Of a stretch of 64,000 nucleotides of DNA, positions 1 through 8,578 are shown piece by piece. This DNA is from Paenibacillus sp. FSL H7-0331 (lineage in GTDB: Bacteria; Bacillota; Bacilli; Paenibacillales; NBRC-103111): positions 124,001 to 188,000 of the forward strand of contig NZ_MRTH01000006.1 in assembly GCF_001956045.1 (NCBI RefSeq), written 5' to 3'. The notes under the pieces were generated by a model. It did not search any database and was not told where the DNA came from. It worked only from the letters and a program-made list of their open reading frames with translations. Position 1 is the first letter of the stretch; each line of letters opens with the position of its first letter. A program made the translations under genes and the position numbers.

Positions 1-290
1 ACACCACGACATGCTTCACTGTAAGGTGAGTGCTCAATGAATAGAGTTTGCCATATTAAATCGGCCTGCTGCTGCTTGCTCATAGCCCAAAATACATCGT
101 AAGATAATTCGGGTTTGAAACGAAAGGTTTCGGCAATCAGGTAATGGTACGTTAATAAATCATCGACACCCCATAGAAGCAGGTCACCGAACGATTCTGC
201 AAATAAATGTGTGTGAATATCGGTTACTTGTGTATTCCTTACCGTTTCCGTAACAAATGAATACAGATGCTCCTTCGAACGAATCGTCAT
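1..290 (-). CDS. Uronate isomerase-like amidohydrolase, N-terminal part (runs off window)
   Basis: The first 97 codons of a minus-strand gene whose 3' end lies outside the window. The translation starts MTIRSKEHLYSF and has the HxH metal motif of the amidohydrolase fold (DIHTHLF, H26 and H28). It then has LLWGVDDLLTYHYL and QQADLIW, and ends at SEACRGV. This pattern is typical of the divergent uronate isomerase-like family of Bacillales, which is distinct from classical UxaC; from memory the closest characterised relative is Bacillus halodurans BH0493. The ATG at 288-290 is preceded by a GGGAGGG Shine-Dalgarno. Probable role: isomerisation of a uronate or related sugar acid in the cytoplasm. 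The substrate cannot be told from this fragment. Confidence 0.75.
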   Translation of the reverse strand, partial: MTIRSKEHLYSFVTETVRNTQVTDIHTHLFAESFGDLLLWGVDDLLTYHYLIAETFRFKPELSYDVFWAMSKQQQADLIWQTLFIEHSPYSEACRG

Positions 291-345
291 AATAGAAGAG
301 AACCCTCCCGCAAAATAAGTTTATGTTAACGTGAACAATGAACGT

Positions 346-354
346 ATTATATCA
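346..354 (-). promoter_or_regulatory. Extended -10 promoter for the uronate isomerase-like gene
   Basis: On the minus strand the sequence reads TGATATAAT, an extended -10 element about 55 bases before the start codon. No good -35 is seen at 16-18 bases. Matched by eye. Confidence 0.4.
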
Positions 355-446
355 TTAAATTCCATATAGGCATATACACATTCCAAACAAATTACCGTGA
401 CATAGGATAGATCGGGAACATTATGGGTAGATGGGAGCCTGTTCAT

Positions 447-524
447 ATGAAAAAACATACTAATCTTATCTTAGTACTTGTACTTTACATTTTATTACTT
501 ATATTTTTATGGATATTGGGTTGA
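447..524 (+). CDS. Possible 25-residue single-helix membrane peptide
   Basis: A short open frame with an ATG and a GGGAG Shine-Dalgarno about 10 bases upstream encodes MKKHTNLILVLVLYILLLIF followed by LWILG. This is a lysine-rich start followed by one continuous hydrophobic helix, with a hairpin terminator directly after it. The composition recalls the tiny one-helix proteins seen in Bacillales spores (YjcZ-type), but there is no Gly/Tyr-rich head, so family membership is only a suggestion. It could be a chance ORF; the RBS, uniform hydrophobicity and terminator argue for a real gene. Confidence 0.4.
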   Translation: MKKHTNLILVLVLYILLLIFLWILG

Positions 525-547
525 ACAAAATGGTATGTAATTCATAT

Positions 548-594
548 AAAAAGCCTTGAACTGCCATAAGTTGACAGTCACAAGGCTTTTTATA
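548..594. terminator. Bidirectional intrinsic terminator
   Basis: A stem of AAAAAGCCTTG with CAAGGCTTTTT, with an inner ACTG/CAGT pairing, has a T run on each strand. It can serve both the small plus-strand ORF at 447-524 and the minus-strand DUF1657 gene that ends at 652. Confidence 0.75.
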
Positions 595-651
595 TTTGGA
601 CAAGCTTTAGTCAATTTCGTGGATGGCGTTCAGCCTATAAGCTCCAATTAG

Positions 652-858
652 TTAAAAGCCCTTGTATTGAGGCTCTTCACTTTCCAGTTGCTGAACACGT
701 CCGCTGATTTGATCGCAAACTTGTTGGGTTGTTTGAGCAGCTTGCTCAAAAATCTGCTTGGCTTCCTGATTTTGTGTACTCAGAGCAAAGGTCTCTAAGC
801 TCGCTTGTGCACTTTTTAACGAGGCCAGTGTAGTCTTTACGCTAGATGCTACAGTCAT
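652..858 (-). CDS. DUF1657 family small protein
   Basis: A 68-residue, Ala/Gln/Ser-rich helical protein starting MTVASSVKTTLASLKSAQASL and ending in YKGF. This is the pattern of the DUF1657 family, which is found almost only in spore formers next to accessory spoVA genes. No signal peptide or membrane helix is seen. It has an AGGAGGTGAAC ribosome binding site (complement of about 862-872). It is divergent from the DUF421-spoVAC-spoVAD-spoVAE cluster, which suggests co-expression in the forespore. Its molecular role is unknown. I looked for a sigma-G promoter in the 140-base divergent gap and found no convincing one. Confidence 0.8.
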   Translation of the reverse strand: MTVASSVKTTLASLKSAQASLETFALSTQNQEAKQIFEQAAQTTQQVCDQISGRVQQLESEEPQYKGF

Positions 859-1002
859 GATTGTTCACCTCCTTGTGTTTCACCTTTTACATTGTGCTCA
901 CAATTTTTGAAATCATGACTGGAATAATTTAGAAACCATAAGTCTGAGCAATGATGCAAATAATGTTACGGTGAGGTTTATTCCGGGAAGGAGAGAATGG
1001 GG

Positions 1003-1860
1003 ATGGATTGGGTACACATTGCTGTCAGGTCGCTTGGAGCTATCGCGATGCTGTTTATACTGACAAGGTTATTAGGGAAAAAGCAGATTTCCCAGCTCAC
1101 TTTTTTTGAATATATAACAGGTATAACTCTGGGTGAGCTGGCTGGTTTTATATCGACCGATATCGAAAATAATTATATGCACGGTATTGTTGCCTTATTG
1201 GTGTGGGCTTTGGTGCCGCTCGGATTGGAATTGATTACGCTGAAAAGCGTAACGCTGAGGGGCTGGTTCGAGGGGAAGGGAACGGTCATGATCAAGGAAG
1301 GTAAGGTCATGGAAAAGAACCTCAAGAAAGAACGTTATACGGTGGATGAATTGCTGGAGCAGCTTCGAACCAAAAGCGTATTTAATCCGGCGGAGGTCGA
1401 ATTTGCAATGCTGGAGGCAAGTGGAGAGCTGAGCGTCATGTTAAAGAAGGAGAATCAGCCGCTTACAGCCAAGCATCTTGGTATTCAAACTGCACCTGAA
1501 CAGGCTTCACAGGCTGTTATTATGGACGGTAATATCATGGAAGAGCCGCTCGCAACAGCAGGTTTAAATCCTGGATGGCTCAGGACAGAATTGGAGAAAA
1601 TCGGCGTAACAGTAGACAATGTGTTTCTGGGGACTGTTGATTCGTATGGAGCGCTGTATGTCGATTTGTATGACGATATGCTCAAGCTGCCGGTAAATAA
1701 CGAAAGAAGGCTGCTATGGGCTACGATCAAAAAATGCGAGGCAGATTTAACCTTATATGGCTTATCAACAGTAGATGTATCGGCGAAGAAAATGTACGAG
1801 GACTGCACCTTGCAGCTGCAAAAGCAAATCAGGCTGCTTGAGCCCGTATTAAAAAGATAA
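1003..1860 (+). CDS. DUF421 (YetF-like) membrane protein of accessory spoVA cluster
   Basis: About 285 residues with three hydrophobic segments in the first about 90 residues, then a soluble C-terminal region with the DUF421/YetF features (GKGTVMIKEGKVMEKNL, YTVDELLEQLR, FNPAEVEFAMLEASGELSV). YetF-type genes are regular neighbours of accessory spoVA genes, and their protein is thought to act in spore germination at the inner membrane. Start choice: an ATG at 997 is only 3 bases from AAGGAG (988-993), while the ATG at 1003 has the usual 9-base spacing and gives MDWVHIAVRSLG, so 1003 is preferred. SpoVAC follows after 16 bases, so they are probably one operon. Confidence 0.8.
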   Translation: MDWVHIAVRSLGAIAMLFILTRLLGKKQISQLTFFEYITGITLGELAGFISTDIENNYMHGIVALLVWALVPLGLELITLKSVTLRGWFEGKGTVMIKEGKVMEKNLKKERYTVDELLEQLRTKSVFNPAEVEFAMLEASGELSVMLKKENQPLTAKHLGIQTAPEQASQAVIMDGNIMEEPLATAGLNPGWLRTELEKIGVTVDNVFLGTVDSYGALYVDLYDDMLKLPVNNERRLLWATIKKCEADLTLYGLSTVDVSAKKMYEDCTLQLQKQIRLLEPVLKR

Positions 1861-1876
1861 GAAAGGAAGCGATGAA

Positions 1877-2350
1877 ATGGCTTCAAAAACCAAGCAAAAA
1901 TTGACCTGGACACAGCAGGAATACCAAGTGTTGGCCAAAAAGAAGGAGCCATCCCGGCCGGTTCTGAAAAACTGCCTGAGGGCTTTTTTAGTCGGAGGGA
2001 TCATTTGTGTGATAGGTCAAGGGTTAACTGAAATGTTCATACATGCGTTCGGGTTTCCGGCAGAAAAGGCAGGTAATCCTACAGTGGCCGTGCTTATTTT
2101 ATTGTCAGTCATTCTTACCTGCTTTGGATGGTATGACAAGCTTGCGCAATGGGCAGGAGCCGGTTCAGCAGTTCCCGTAACTGGGTTTGCCAACTCGATG
2201 TGCTCAGCAGCTCTTGAGCATAAAAGTGAAGGTTTTGTGTTAGGTGTGGGTGGAAACATGTTTAAATTAGCCGGATCCGTTATTGTGTTCGGCATCGTGG
2301 CTGCCTTTGTTGTCGGACTGGTTCATTTAGTTTTTAACATAGGAGGATGA
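1877..2350 (+). CDS. spoVAC: Stage V sporulation protein AC
   Basis: 157 residues with a basic N-terminus (ASKTKQKLTWTQQEYQVLAK) and several membrane helices, including GGIICVIGQGLTEMF, VAVLILLSVILTCFGWYDKL and a C-terminal hydrophobic segment. These are the SpoVAC/SpoVAE superfamily signatures; note the shared GWYDKLAQWAGAGSAVPVTGF block with the spoVAE gene below. SpoVAC forms a mechanosensitive-like channel for dipicolinic acid in the spore inner membrane. The gene is 3 bases upstream of spoVAD. The classical partners spoVAA, spoVAB and spoVAF are absent, so this looks like an accessory spoVA cluster. Confidence 0.93.
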   Translation: MASKTKQKLTWTQQEYQVLAKKKEPSRPVLKNCLRAFLVGGIICVIGQGLTEMFIHAFGFPAEKAGNPTVAVLILLSVILTCFGWYDKLAQWAGAGSAVPVTGFANSMCSAALEHKSEGFVLGVGGNMFKLAGSVIVFGIVAAFVVGLVHLVFNIGG

Positions 2351-2353
2351 GCG

Positions 2354-3367
2354 ATGCTTCAGGGACATCAAAGCTGGGCATTTCAGAATCGACCCGTCAT
2401 AACGGGTGTTGCCACTGTCGTTGGCCCTGAGGAGGGGGCGGGACCACTGGGTGATGATTTCGATATTGTTCACGGGGATATGATTCTCGCGCAGGATAGC
2501 TGGGAAAAGGCAGAGCGTCAATTGATGGATGAAGCCGCCAAGCTCGCTGTCGAAAATGCAGGATTGACAAAAGAAAAGCTTCAGTTCTATGTAGGTGGCG
2601 ACTTGATGAATCAAATAATAAGCAGTACATTTGCCGCACGAACGCTAGCAATCCCATACATCGGTATTTTCGGGGCATGCTCCACCTCAATGGAAGGGTT
2701 AGCGGTAGCATCCATGCTGACGGATGCAGGTTATGCAAATGATGTAATGGCTGGAACCTGCAGCCACAATTGCACCACAGAGAAACAGTTTCGTTACCCG
2801 ACCGAATATGGCTCACAGAAGCCTCCCACTGCTCAATATACGGTAACAGGTGCAGGAGCAGCTGTAGTCTCACGACATGGAAAGGGACCGGTTGTCACTG
2901 GTGCAACCATCGGTCGCGTAGTGGACATGGGCATAAAGGATCCGTTTAATATGGGGGCAGCGATGGCACCTGCCGCGGTCGATACGATGCAGGCGCATTT
3001 TAAGGATTTTGACAGAGAACCTGGGTACTACGATTTAATTGTAACAGGCGATTTGGCCAAGGTCGGCTATGATATTGCCAATGAATTGCTCATTAAGCAC
3101 AAGATACCCATTCATCAAACTACGTATAACGACTGTGGCCTGATGATTTATGATCGTGAGAAGCAGCCTGTTATAGCAGGGGGGAGCGGCTGTGGATGCT
3201 CGGCCGTGGTGACCTATGGTCACATTCTTAAAAAGCTGATTAAAGGCGATTATCGTAAAGTTCTAATCATCGCTACTGGTGCTCTGCTGTCACCGCTCTC
3301 GTTTCAACAAGGGGAAAGCATACCCTGTATCGCTCATGCTGTAGCTATTGAAAGTGGGGTGAACTAA
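2354..3367 (+). CDS. spoVAD: Stage V sporulation protein AD
   Basis: 337 residues with a thiolase-like fold. Visible are IFGACSTSMEGLAVASML (the loop around the ketosynthase-type cysteine), MAGTCSHNCTTEKQFRYP and the C-terminal ATGALLSPLSFQQGESIPCI, all characteristic of SpoVAD. The protein binds dipicolinic acid and sits peripherally on the spore inner membrane, with SpoVAC and SpoVAE. Length matches the family. It is tightly packed: 3 bases after spoVAC and 2 bases before the spoVAE start. The ATG is preceded by AGGAGGATGAGCG. Confidence 0.95.
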   Translation: MLQGHQSWAFQNRPVITGVATVVGPEEGAGPLGDDFDIVHGDMILAQDSWEKAERQLMDEAAKLAVENAGLTKEKLQFYVGGDLMNQIISSTFAARTLAIPYIGIFGACSTSMEGLAVASMLTDAGYANDVMAGTCSHNCTTEKQFRYPTEYGSQKPPTAQYTVTGAGAAVVSRHGKGPVVTGATIGRVVDMGIKDPFNMGAAMAPAAVDTMQAHFKDFDREPGYYDLIVTGDLAKVGYDIANELLIKHKIPIHQTTYNDCGLMIYDREKQPVIAGGSGCGCSAVVTYGHILKKLIKGDYRKVLIIATGALLSPLSFQQGESIPCIAHAVAIESGVN

Positions 3368-3369
3368 GT

Positions 3370-3732
3370 TTGGAAACCTTTATGGATTTTGTCTGGGCGT
3401 TTATTATCGGTGGCGCGATATGTGTGGTTGGTCAACTGCTTATGGATGTGGGGAAGCTTACCCCTGCACATACCATGAGTACACTTGTTGTGAGCGGCGC
3501 GGTGTTGGATGGAATCGGCTGGTATGATCCGTTAATTCGCTTTGCGGGTGCTGGCGCGACGGTACCGATTACAAGCTTTGGGAATGCGCTCGTTCACGGA
3601 GCTCTACAGGAGCTTAAAGAGGATGGTGCCATAGGTATTATCACAGGTATTTTTAATGTGACAAGCGCCGGTATATCATCCGCGATTATCTTTTCATTTC
3701 TGGCCGCTCTCGTTTGCAGGCCGCGAGGGTAA
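3370..3732 (+). CDS. spoVAE: Stage V sporulation protein AE (SpoVAEb type)
   Basis: 120 residues, almost entirely hydrophobic, with GGAICVVGQLLMDVGKLTPA, LDGIGWYDPLIRFAGAGA and VPITSFGNALVHGAL, the SpoVAEb signature and paralogous to SpoVAC. It is a membrane component of the dipicolinic acid channel. Start is TTG at 3370 with GTGGGGTG about 8 bases upstream; an internal ATG at 3382 is an alternative. It is the last gene of the cluster; a terminator follows at 3793. Confidence 0.92.
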   Translation: METFMDFVWAFIIGGAICVVGQLLMDVGKLTPAHTMSTLVVSGAVLDGIGWYDPLIRFAGAGATVPITSFGNALVHGALQELKEDGAIGIITGIFNVTSAGISSAIIFSFLAALVCRPRG

Positions 3733-3792
3733 AGTTCCCATTTGATGAAACCAAATGCAAGTATTGTACGTAACCTTAATAAGGTCCGTTGC

Positions 3793-3823
3793 ACTCCAGG
3801 GGCTAGTCCTTTGGAGTTTTTCT
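3793..3823 (+). terminator. Intrinsic terminator after spoVAE
   Basis: ACTCCA pairs with TGGAGT around a GGGGCTAGTCCTT interior, followed by TTTTTCTG. It lies 60 bases after spoVAE and closes that cluster. Confidence 0.7.
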
Positions 3824-3964
3824 GTTTTCAAAATGTCTCCAAATGTGTAATTTTACAAACAATTTTAGCGTATTTGCACGTATACGGCCATTTTTTAATC
3901 CTGTAAAATAGAAAGAGAAACGCTCTGCCCACTTATTATATACACCCCAAGGAGGATCAGGAAC

Positions 3965-4924
3965 ATGGAGGCCATTGTCAGTGAAGATATAGGAGTGCTA
4001 AAGCGCATACAAGCGAATTTGGAGTCTTGCATCCTCGGTAAGACAGATGAAATTAAATTACTTATGACAGCCATGTTAGCAGGCGGACACGTTCTCTTGG
4101 AGGACGTACCCGGTACAGGGAAGACGATTTTAATCAAATCATTAGCCAAATCAATCCGTGGTCAATTCCGACGTATTCAATGCAATCCTGATTTACTTCC
4201 CACCGATATTACTGGAGTTTCGATATATCATCCAAAAGATGAAGTGTTCATCTTCAGACCTGGCCCAATCATGACACATATTTTGCTGGCAGATGAGATT
4301 AACCGGGCCACTACCAAGACCCAATCTGCTTTGCTGGAAGCAATGGAAGAACGCCATATTACCGTGGATGGTGACACGCATGAGCTGCCACAGCCATTCA
4401 TGATGTTAGCTACGCAAAATCCGATTGATTTTGAAGGAACGTATACACTGCCGGAAGCGCAGCTAGACCGTTTCATGATGAAGTTCAGTCTGGGCTACCC
4501 GGATGAGGCAACTGAAACGAAAATGATTATTTCACAAAGCATCGTACATCCCATAGAGAAGCTGGAGCCTGTAGCTGATATTGAACACATACTCGGGATG
4601 CAGCAAAGAGCGAAGCGGGTACATCTGGATGATGCGGTCGCCAGCTATCTCGTTTCTATCACAAGGCAAACCCGTGAGCACACTTCGATTTTTCTTGGCG
4701 CAAGTCCCCGTGCGACCCTGGCGTTGGTACAGGCAGCTAAAGCCTTTGCATTACTGCAGGAAAGGGATTATGTAATCCCGGACGACATCAAGTTTTTGGC
4801 TCCATACGTGTTGGGGCATCGCCTCATTCTGAATGCTGAAGCCCGGATGGACGGTGCTACGGTGCAATCCGTATTGCAGTCTGTGTTTCAACAGGTGAGA
4901 GTACCCGTACGAATGGAGAAGTGA
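3965..4924 (+). CDS. MoxR-family AAA+ ATPase
   Basis: 319 residues. Walker A is DVPGTGKT (about 47-54), Walker B ILLADE (106-111), sensor 1 ATQNP (149-153), followed by LDRF, the standard MoxR layout. MoxR ATPases act as chaperone-like partners of the DUF58/transglutaminase proteins encoded next to them, often in assembly of membrane or secreted complexes. AAGGAGG lies 8 bases before the ATG. It overlaps the DUF58 gene by 4 bases (GTGA), so translation is probably coupled and the three genes work together. The substrate is unknown. Confidence 0.92.
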   Translation: MEAIVSEDIGVLKRIQANLESCILGKTDEIKLLMTAMLAGGHVLLEDVPGTGKTILIKSLAKSIRGQFRRIQCNPDLLPTDITGVSIYHPKDEVFIFRPGPIMTHILLADEINRATTKTQSALLEAMEERHITVDGDTHELPQPFMMLATQNPIDFEGTYTLPEAQLDRFMMKFSLGYPDEATETKMIISQSIVHPIEKLEPVADIEHILGMQQRAKRVHLDDAVASYLVSITRQTREHTSIFLGASPRATLALVQAAKAFALLQERDYVIPDDIKFLAPYVLGHRLILNAEARMDGATVQSVLQSVFQQVRVPVRMEK

Positions 4925-6174
4925 GCAGGATGCGAGAAGCCATCGTTCAGAAGCTTACCGAATTACCACGTATGAGCAAACAATTTTGGGCGGTCCTGCT
5001 TAGCTTGCTGGGAAGTTTGGGCTTTCTGTTGTTTCAAGGCGGGAAGCTGGCACTTATGCTGTTTGTGGTCATGCTCGTTTTAAGCATCTATTTGTTGCTC
5101 GGACAGTGGAGCGGCATCAAACGGACACAGGGTGCACGGACACTGCATAATGCCGAAACGACTAATACAATGGAAGCGGGCAGCTCACTCACAGTCACGA
5201 TTCAATTGCAAATTCCTGGATTTTGGCCAATGCCTTATATATTTGTTAAAGATCGCTTGACTCACAAAAACGGCAGTGAGCTCGCATTTGAATCGACGAT
5301 AGTTCCCGATTGGAGACGTCGCGGAGAGTGGGAATACCGGACACCTGCATTGCGCAGAGGTTCCTATACCTTTGGTACGACCGAATGTGTAACGGAAGAT
5401 ATATTTGGATTATTTGAGCATAGTGGTACTCTAAAGCTGCCCAATAGCATTGTAGTCCTGCCGCAAACCGTGCAAATCCGCGAATGGCAGCAATATCATC
5501 AAATGATGAAAGGCACAAACCACCATTCTACAACGACTCGTGCAGTGCGTGAAACTACGCAGATCAATGGCGTTCGCGAGTATATTTATGGGGATCGATT
5601 GTCTCGTATTCACTGGAATGCGACAGCCAAAACAGGAACCTGGAAATCAAAGGAATTTGAGAGGGAGTCTTTGCCCAAAACCTACCTGATTCTGGATCGT
5701 AACCGCAAAGCATACGGAGATCCGGAGGATTTTGAACTCGCTGTGTCTGTTGCTGCGTCTTTGTTTCAATACGGGGCCGGTCGCAGTCTGGCTCTGGGCC
5801 TGGTGTCTACAGGAGCGGATGATGTGTATTTCGAGCCCAAGCCTGGTCAAAATCTGCTAAAAGCGGTTCAACAGCATTTTATTCACGTGGAGGCTGACGG
5901 CACATACAATCTTCGTCAAGTATTGAGGGAAAAGGTGCAGCACCTGGTTCCCGGCAGCTTTATTACCTTAATAACTCCGCAGTATGGTGAGCCGGTAATA
6001 CAAATTTTTAATTGGCTTAAGCAGCTTCAGTTGAATCCTTGTCACCTATGGATATGTTCGGGCGCTACCGATCAAGAGGCTTGGCTGAAAAGACTGCAAT
6101 CGGTTGGTGTGGTTGGGTATCCGATCCATTCACTTCATGAGCTTCCGGTTGTGCTGGGAGGGAGAAGTGGATGA
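4921..6174 (+). CDS. DUF58 domain membrane protein
   Basis: 417 residues with two N-terminal membrane helices (about 20-62), then an immunoglobulin-like stretch and the DUF58 core EYIYGDRLSRIHWNATAKTG. DUF58 resembles a von Willebrand A-type fold and is a constant neighbour of MoxR ATPases. The GTG start overlaps the moxR stop codon, and the stop overlaps the next ATG, giving a compact three-gene operon. Probably a membrane-anchored partner of the transglutaminase-like protein. Confidence 0.9.
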   Translation: MSRMREAIVQKLTELPRMSKQFWAVLLSLLGSLGFLLFQGGKLALMLFVVMLVLSIYLLLGQWSGIKRTQGARTLHNAETTNTMEAGSSLTVTIQLQIPGFWPMPYIFVKDRLTHKNGSELAFESTIVPDWRRRGEWEYRTPALRRGSYTFGTTECVTEDIFGLFEHSGTLKLPNSIVVLPQTVQIREWQQYHQMMKGTNHHSTTTRAVRETTQINGVREYIYGDRLSRIHWNATAKTGTWKSKEFERESLPKTYLILDRNRKAYGDPEDFELAVSVAASLFQYGAGRSLALGLVSTGADDVYFEPKPGQNLLKAVQQHFIHVEADGTYNLRQVLREKVQHLVPGSFITLITPQYGEPVIQIFNWLKQLQLNPCHLWICSGATDQEAWLKRLQSVGVVGYPIHSLHELPVVLGGRSG

Positions 6175-8417
6175 GCGAGCTGATGGTTGAGAGGACACCT
6201 GTGTGGCGACGCATGCTTTTGACAGATTGGCCGCATCGGTTGACGGTTTTGCTGGTTGGCTTGCTGTTACTGCAATTTGTTAGCTGGATTACAAAAGAAA
6301 ATGGATTATGGCTCCCGGAGACTGTACGTATTGTTCAACTAACACTGCTAGTAACCTTTCTTCTGGAACATATTCCGAGGCTTCACTGGCTAGTGCGCGG
6401 CTTGATACAAATGATTGCTGTAATTGCTCTTAACGCTCATGTTTTACTTGATTATAAAATCATTGAAGATGTGTCGGTATCCAGCTATTTTTCTTCGCAG
6501 CTTTTTCTGAATTTATATCAATTGACGCCCTATTTATGGTTTGCACTGAGCACCTGGGTTATTTATCTGGCATTGATCTGGTGGGTAGAGGTCAAGTGGA
6601 GAGTTTATTTGCTGATGATCGTCAGTGTTCTCGCGATGTGTATCCGTGATTCCTTCTCAAATGTATATTTGTGGCCTCAGGTAGTGATGGTGGTGGGCTG
6701 CGGGTTGTTCCTGTTGATCTTATGTCATTTTCAGCGGCTGCGTCAAAAAGATCCGACTGCGTGGAGCTACCTCGCTGATTATCCGACGTCAATCTCGGTT
6801 CCGGTTATTACATTGGTCTGTTTGACGTTATCAATTGGTTCCATCATGCCGGAAGTCAGTCCTGTATTGACCGATCCATATACGGCATGGCGTAATTTTC
6901 AAGGCCAACCGGTTAATTTTACCACAGGTAAAGGTGTTGAGGTTGCAGCTGCTACGGCTTCGGGGGATGCTTCTTCCGGATACAGTCGCAATGACACGGC
7001 TCTTGGTGGGGGATTTGAATTCGATTTCACTCCGGTTATGACTGTAGAAACCTCACATCGAAGCTATTGGCGTGGCGAGACACGCAGCTTTTACAGCGGT
7101 AAGGGCTGGGAGCTCGGGGAAGGCGATAGACGTGCTCCTGTAAGTACGGTACGAGCGGATGTCGCGTTGGCCCCTGATCCAAGAGCTGCCGGCAGCAAGC
7201 TGAAAACCATTGAGGTTACTCAAACGGTAACGATTTTGTCTGAGGAAAAATATCCTGTATTATTCGGAGCTTTCAGCTTGCAAAAGGTAGTCGATCTGGG
7301 TGGTGTCAAAACAGGTTTTGAACCTTTGCTCTGGGCGCCATCGCAATCCGAACTGCGATTTAACGAACAGCAGCGTCAGGCATTTCCTAAGTCGTACACC
7401 ATCGTCTCACAAATGCCGATTGTGGATGAAGAGGGCTTGCGTCAAGCGCCTGCGGAGCTGCCGAACCGTGCAGAGCTGGCTGAATACTTACAGCTGCCTG
7501 ACAACACACCAAATCGTGTCCGTCAGCTGGCAGCAGATATTACGAAGGATACGGTGAGTCCTTATGATAAGGCAAAGAAAATCGAACAATATTTGCGTCA
7601 AACGTATCCCTACACGAATAAGCCTGATCTCACCAAAGGAAAAAGTCGCGATTTTGTAGAGCGTTTCTTGTTTGAAATCAAGGAAGGCTATTGTGATTAT
7701 TTCTCATCGGCAATGGCAGTGCTTTCCAGATCATCCGGACTTCCTACACGTTGGGTGAAGGGATATGCTTCTGGCACTACGACAGTACCTGATGAATATT
7801 TGAATATGTCGGTTGAGCAGGGCATGCTGGACCCTGATGCTGCAGGTGTATATACCGTTCGTAATGCGGATGCGCATTCCTGGGTTGAAATTTATTTTAG
7901 CGGATATGGCTGGATTCCTTTTGAGCCTACATCAGGCTTTGTTCTGCCGCGTGCCGCGCAATTACAGGAAACCGTGATTGATCCTTCGACATTACCTGAG
8001 ATTCCGGAAACTACAGAAGAGGCGGCCGTTTTTTCAAATTCAGGGCATATTGCCGGTATCAGTGGATTGGTTCTGTTTGTTATTGCATTAATTGCTTTTC
8101 TGATATGGAAGCTGCAGCTAGTCGATCTTGTTAAAGAGCGGATTGAACGCCGGAGAGCTTCACTCTTGAAGCAAAAGGTCATCGTAGAATGTGAACGAAT
8201 GCTGCGGATTTGCCGACGAAATGGCTATACCCGTGATGAGCATGAGACTCTGCGAGAAGCGACCCGCCGATGGATCAAGCAGAGCAAATGGATGAAGGCC
8301 GATTTGGAGCAGGTGTTATCCATCTTCGAGAAAGCGAAGTACAGCAATGCAGAAATAACAGAAGATGATTGGCAGAGCACAACCCAATTGGTCGAAAAGC
8401 TGCGTTCGCAATTTTGA
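6171..8417 (+). CDS. Transglutaminase-like membrane protein (TgpA/DUF3488-DUF4129 type)
   Basis: 748 residues. About six hydrophobic segments lie in the first 230 residues, then a large extracytoplasmic part with a transglutaminase core: Cys508 in EGYCDYFSSAMAVLSRSSG, then GLPTRWVKGYASG, then His569 in NADAHSWVEIYF and GWIPFEPTSGF. A further membrane helix (about 625-645) and a charged cytoplasmic tail of DUF4129 type follow. The third triad residue is in the usual place but reads Glu (FEPT), as in many family members. The family crosslinks or cleaves peptides at the cell surface; the natural target is unknown. Last gene of the moxR operon. Confidence 0.9.
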   Translation: MSELMVERTPVWRRMLLTDWPHRLTVLLVGLLLLQFVSWITKENGLWLPETVRIVQLTLLVTFLLEHIPRLHWLVRGLIQMIAVIALNAHVLLDYKIIEDVSVSSYFSSQLFLNLYQLTPYLWFALSTWVIYLALIWWVEVKWRVYLLMIVSVLAMCIRDSFSNVYLWPQVVMVVGCGLFLLILCHFQRLRQKDPTAWSYLADYPTSISVPVITLVCLTLSIGSIMPEVSPVLTDPYTAWRNFQGQPVNFTTGKGVEVAAATASGDASSGYSRNDTALGGGFEFDFTPVMTVETSHRSYWRGETRSFYSGKGWELGEGDRRAPVSTVRADVALAPDPRAAGSKLKTIEVTQTVTILSEEKYPVLFGAFSLQKVVDLGGVKTGFEPLLWAPSQSELRFNEQQRQAFPKSYTIVSQMPIVDEEGLRQAPAELPNRAELAEYLQLPDNTPNRVRQLAADITKDTVSPYDKAKKIEQYLRQTYPYTNKPDLTKGKSRDFVERFLFEIKEGYCDYFSSAMAVLSRSSGLPTRWVKGYASGTTTVPDEYLNMSVEQGMLDPDAAGVYTVRNADAHSWVEIYFSGYGWIPFEPTSGFVLPRAAQLQETVIDPSTLPEIPETTEEAAVFSNSGHIAGISGLVLFVIALIAFLIWKLQLVDLVKERIERRRASLLKQKVIVECERMLRICRRNGYTRDEHETLREATRRWIKQSKWMKADLEQVLSIFEKAKYSNAEITEDDWQSTTQLVEKLRSQF

Positions 8418-8461
8418 TTTAGAGATTGATTGAGTAACAATTTTAAGTTCATGAAGCTGTG

Positions 8462-8487
8462 GCCTGGCAGCCTGCTGTCAGGCTTTT
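8462..8487 (+). terminator. Intrinsic terminator after the moxR operon
   Basis: A 9-bp stem GCCTGGCAG / CTGTCAGGC (one G-T pair) with the 4-base loop CCTG is followed by TTTT and a T-rich stretch. It lies inside what a naive ORF call would make the N-terminus of the next gene. Confidence 0.75.
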
Positions 8488-8510
8488 GACTGTTTATCGT
8501 TATTATTATT

Positions 8511-8539
8511 TTGCCACACCTAACTGGCTGTGGTATAGT
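8511..8539 (+). promoter_or_regulatory. Sigma-A promoter for yqeG operon
   Basis: TTGCCA (8511-8516), a 17-base spacer and TATAGT (8534-8539) are a near-consensus vegetative promoter. Transcription would start near 8546, so the true yqeG start lies downstream, at 8579. Confidence 0.75.
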
Positions 8540-8578
8540 TTGACGTATGTAGGTATGATCGTTCCCGAGGTGATTTCT

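Noticed and set aside
859..1002. Sigma-G promoters in the divergent spoVA gap
   Set aside because: CATAAGT and AATGTTA were tried as -10 elements but no -35 at 17-18 bases fits.
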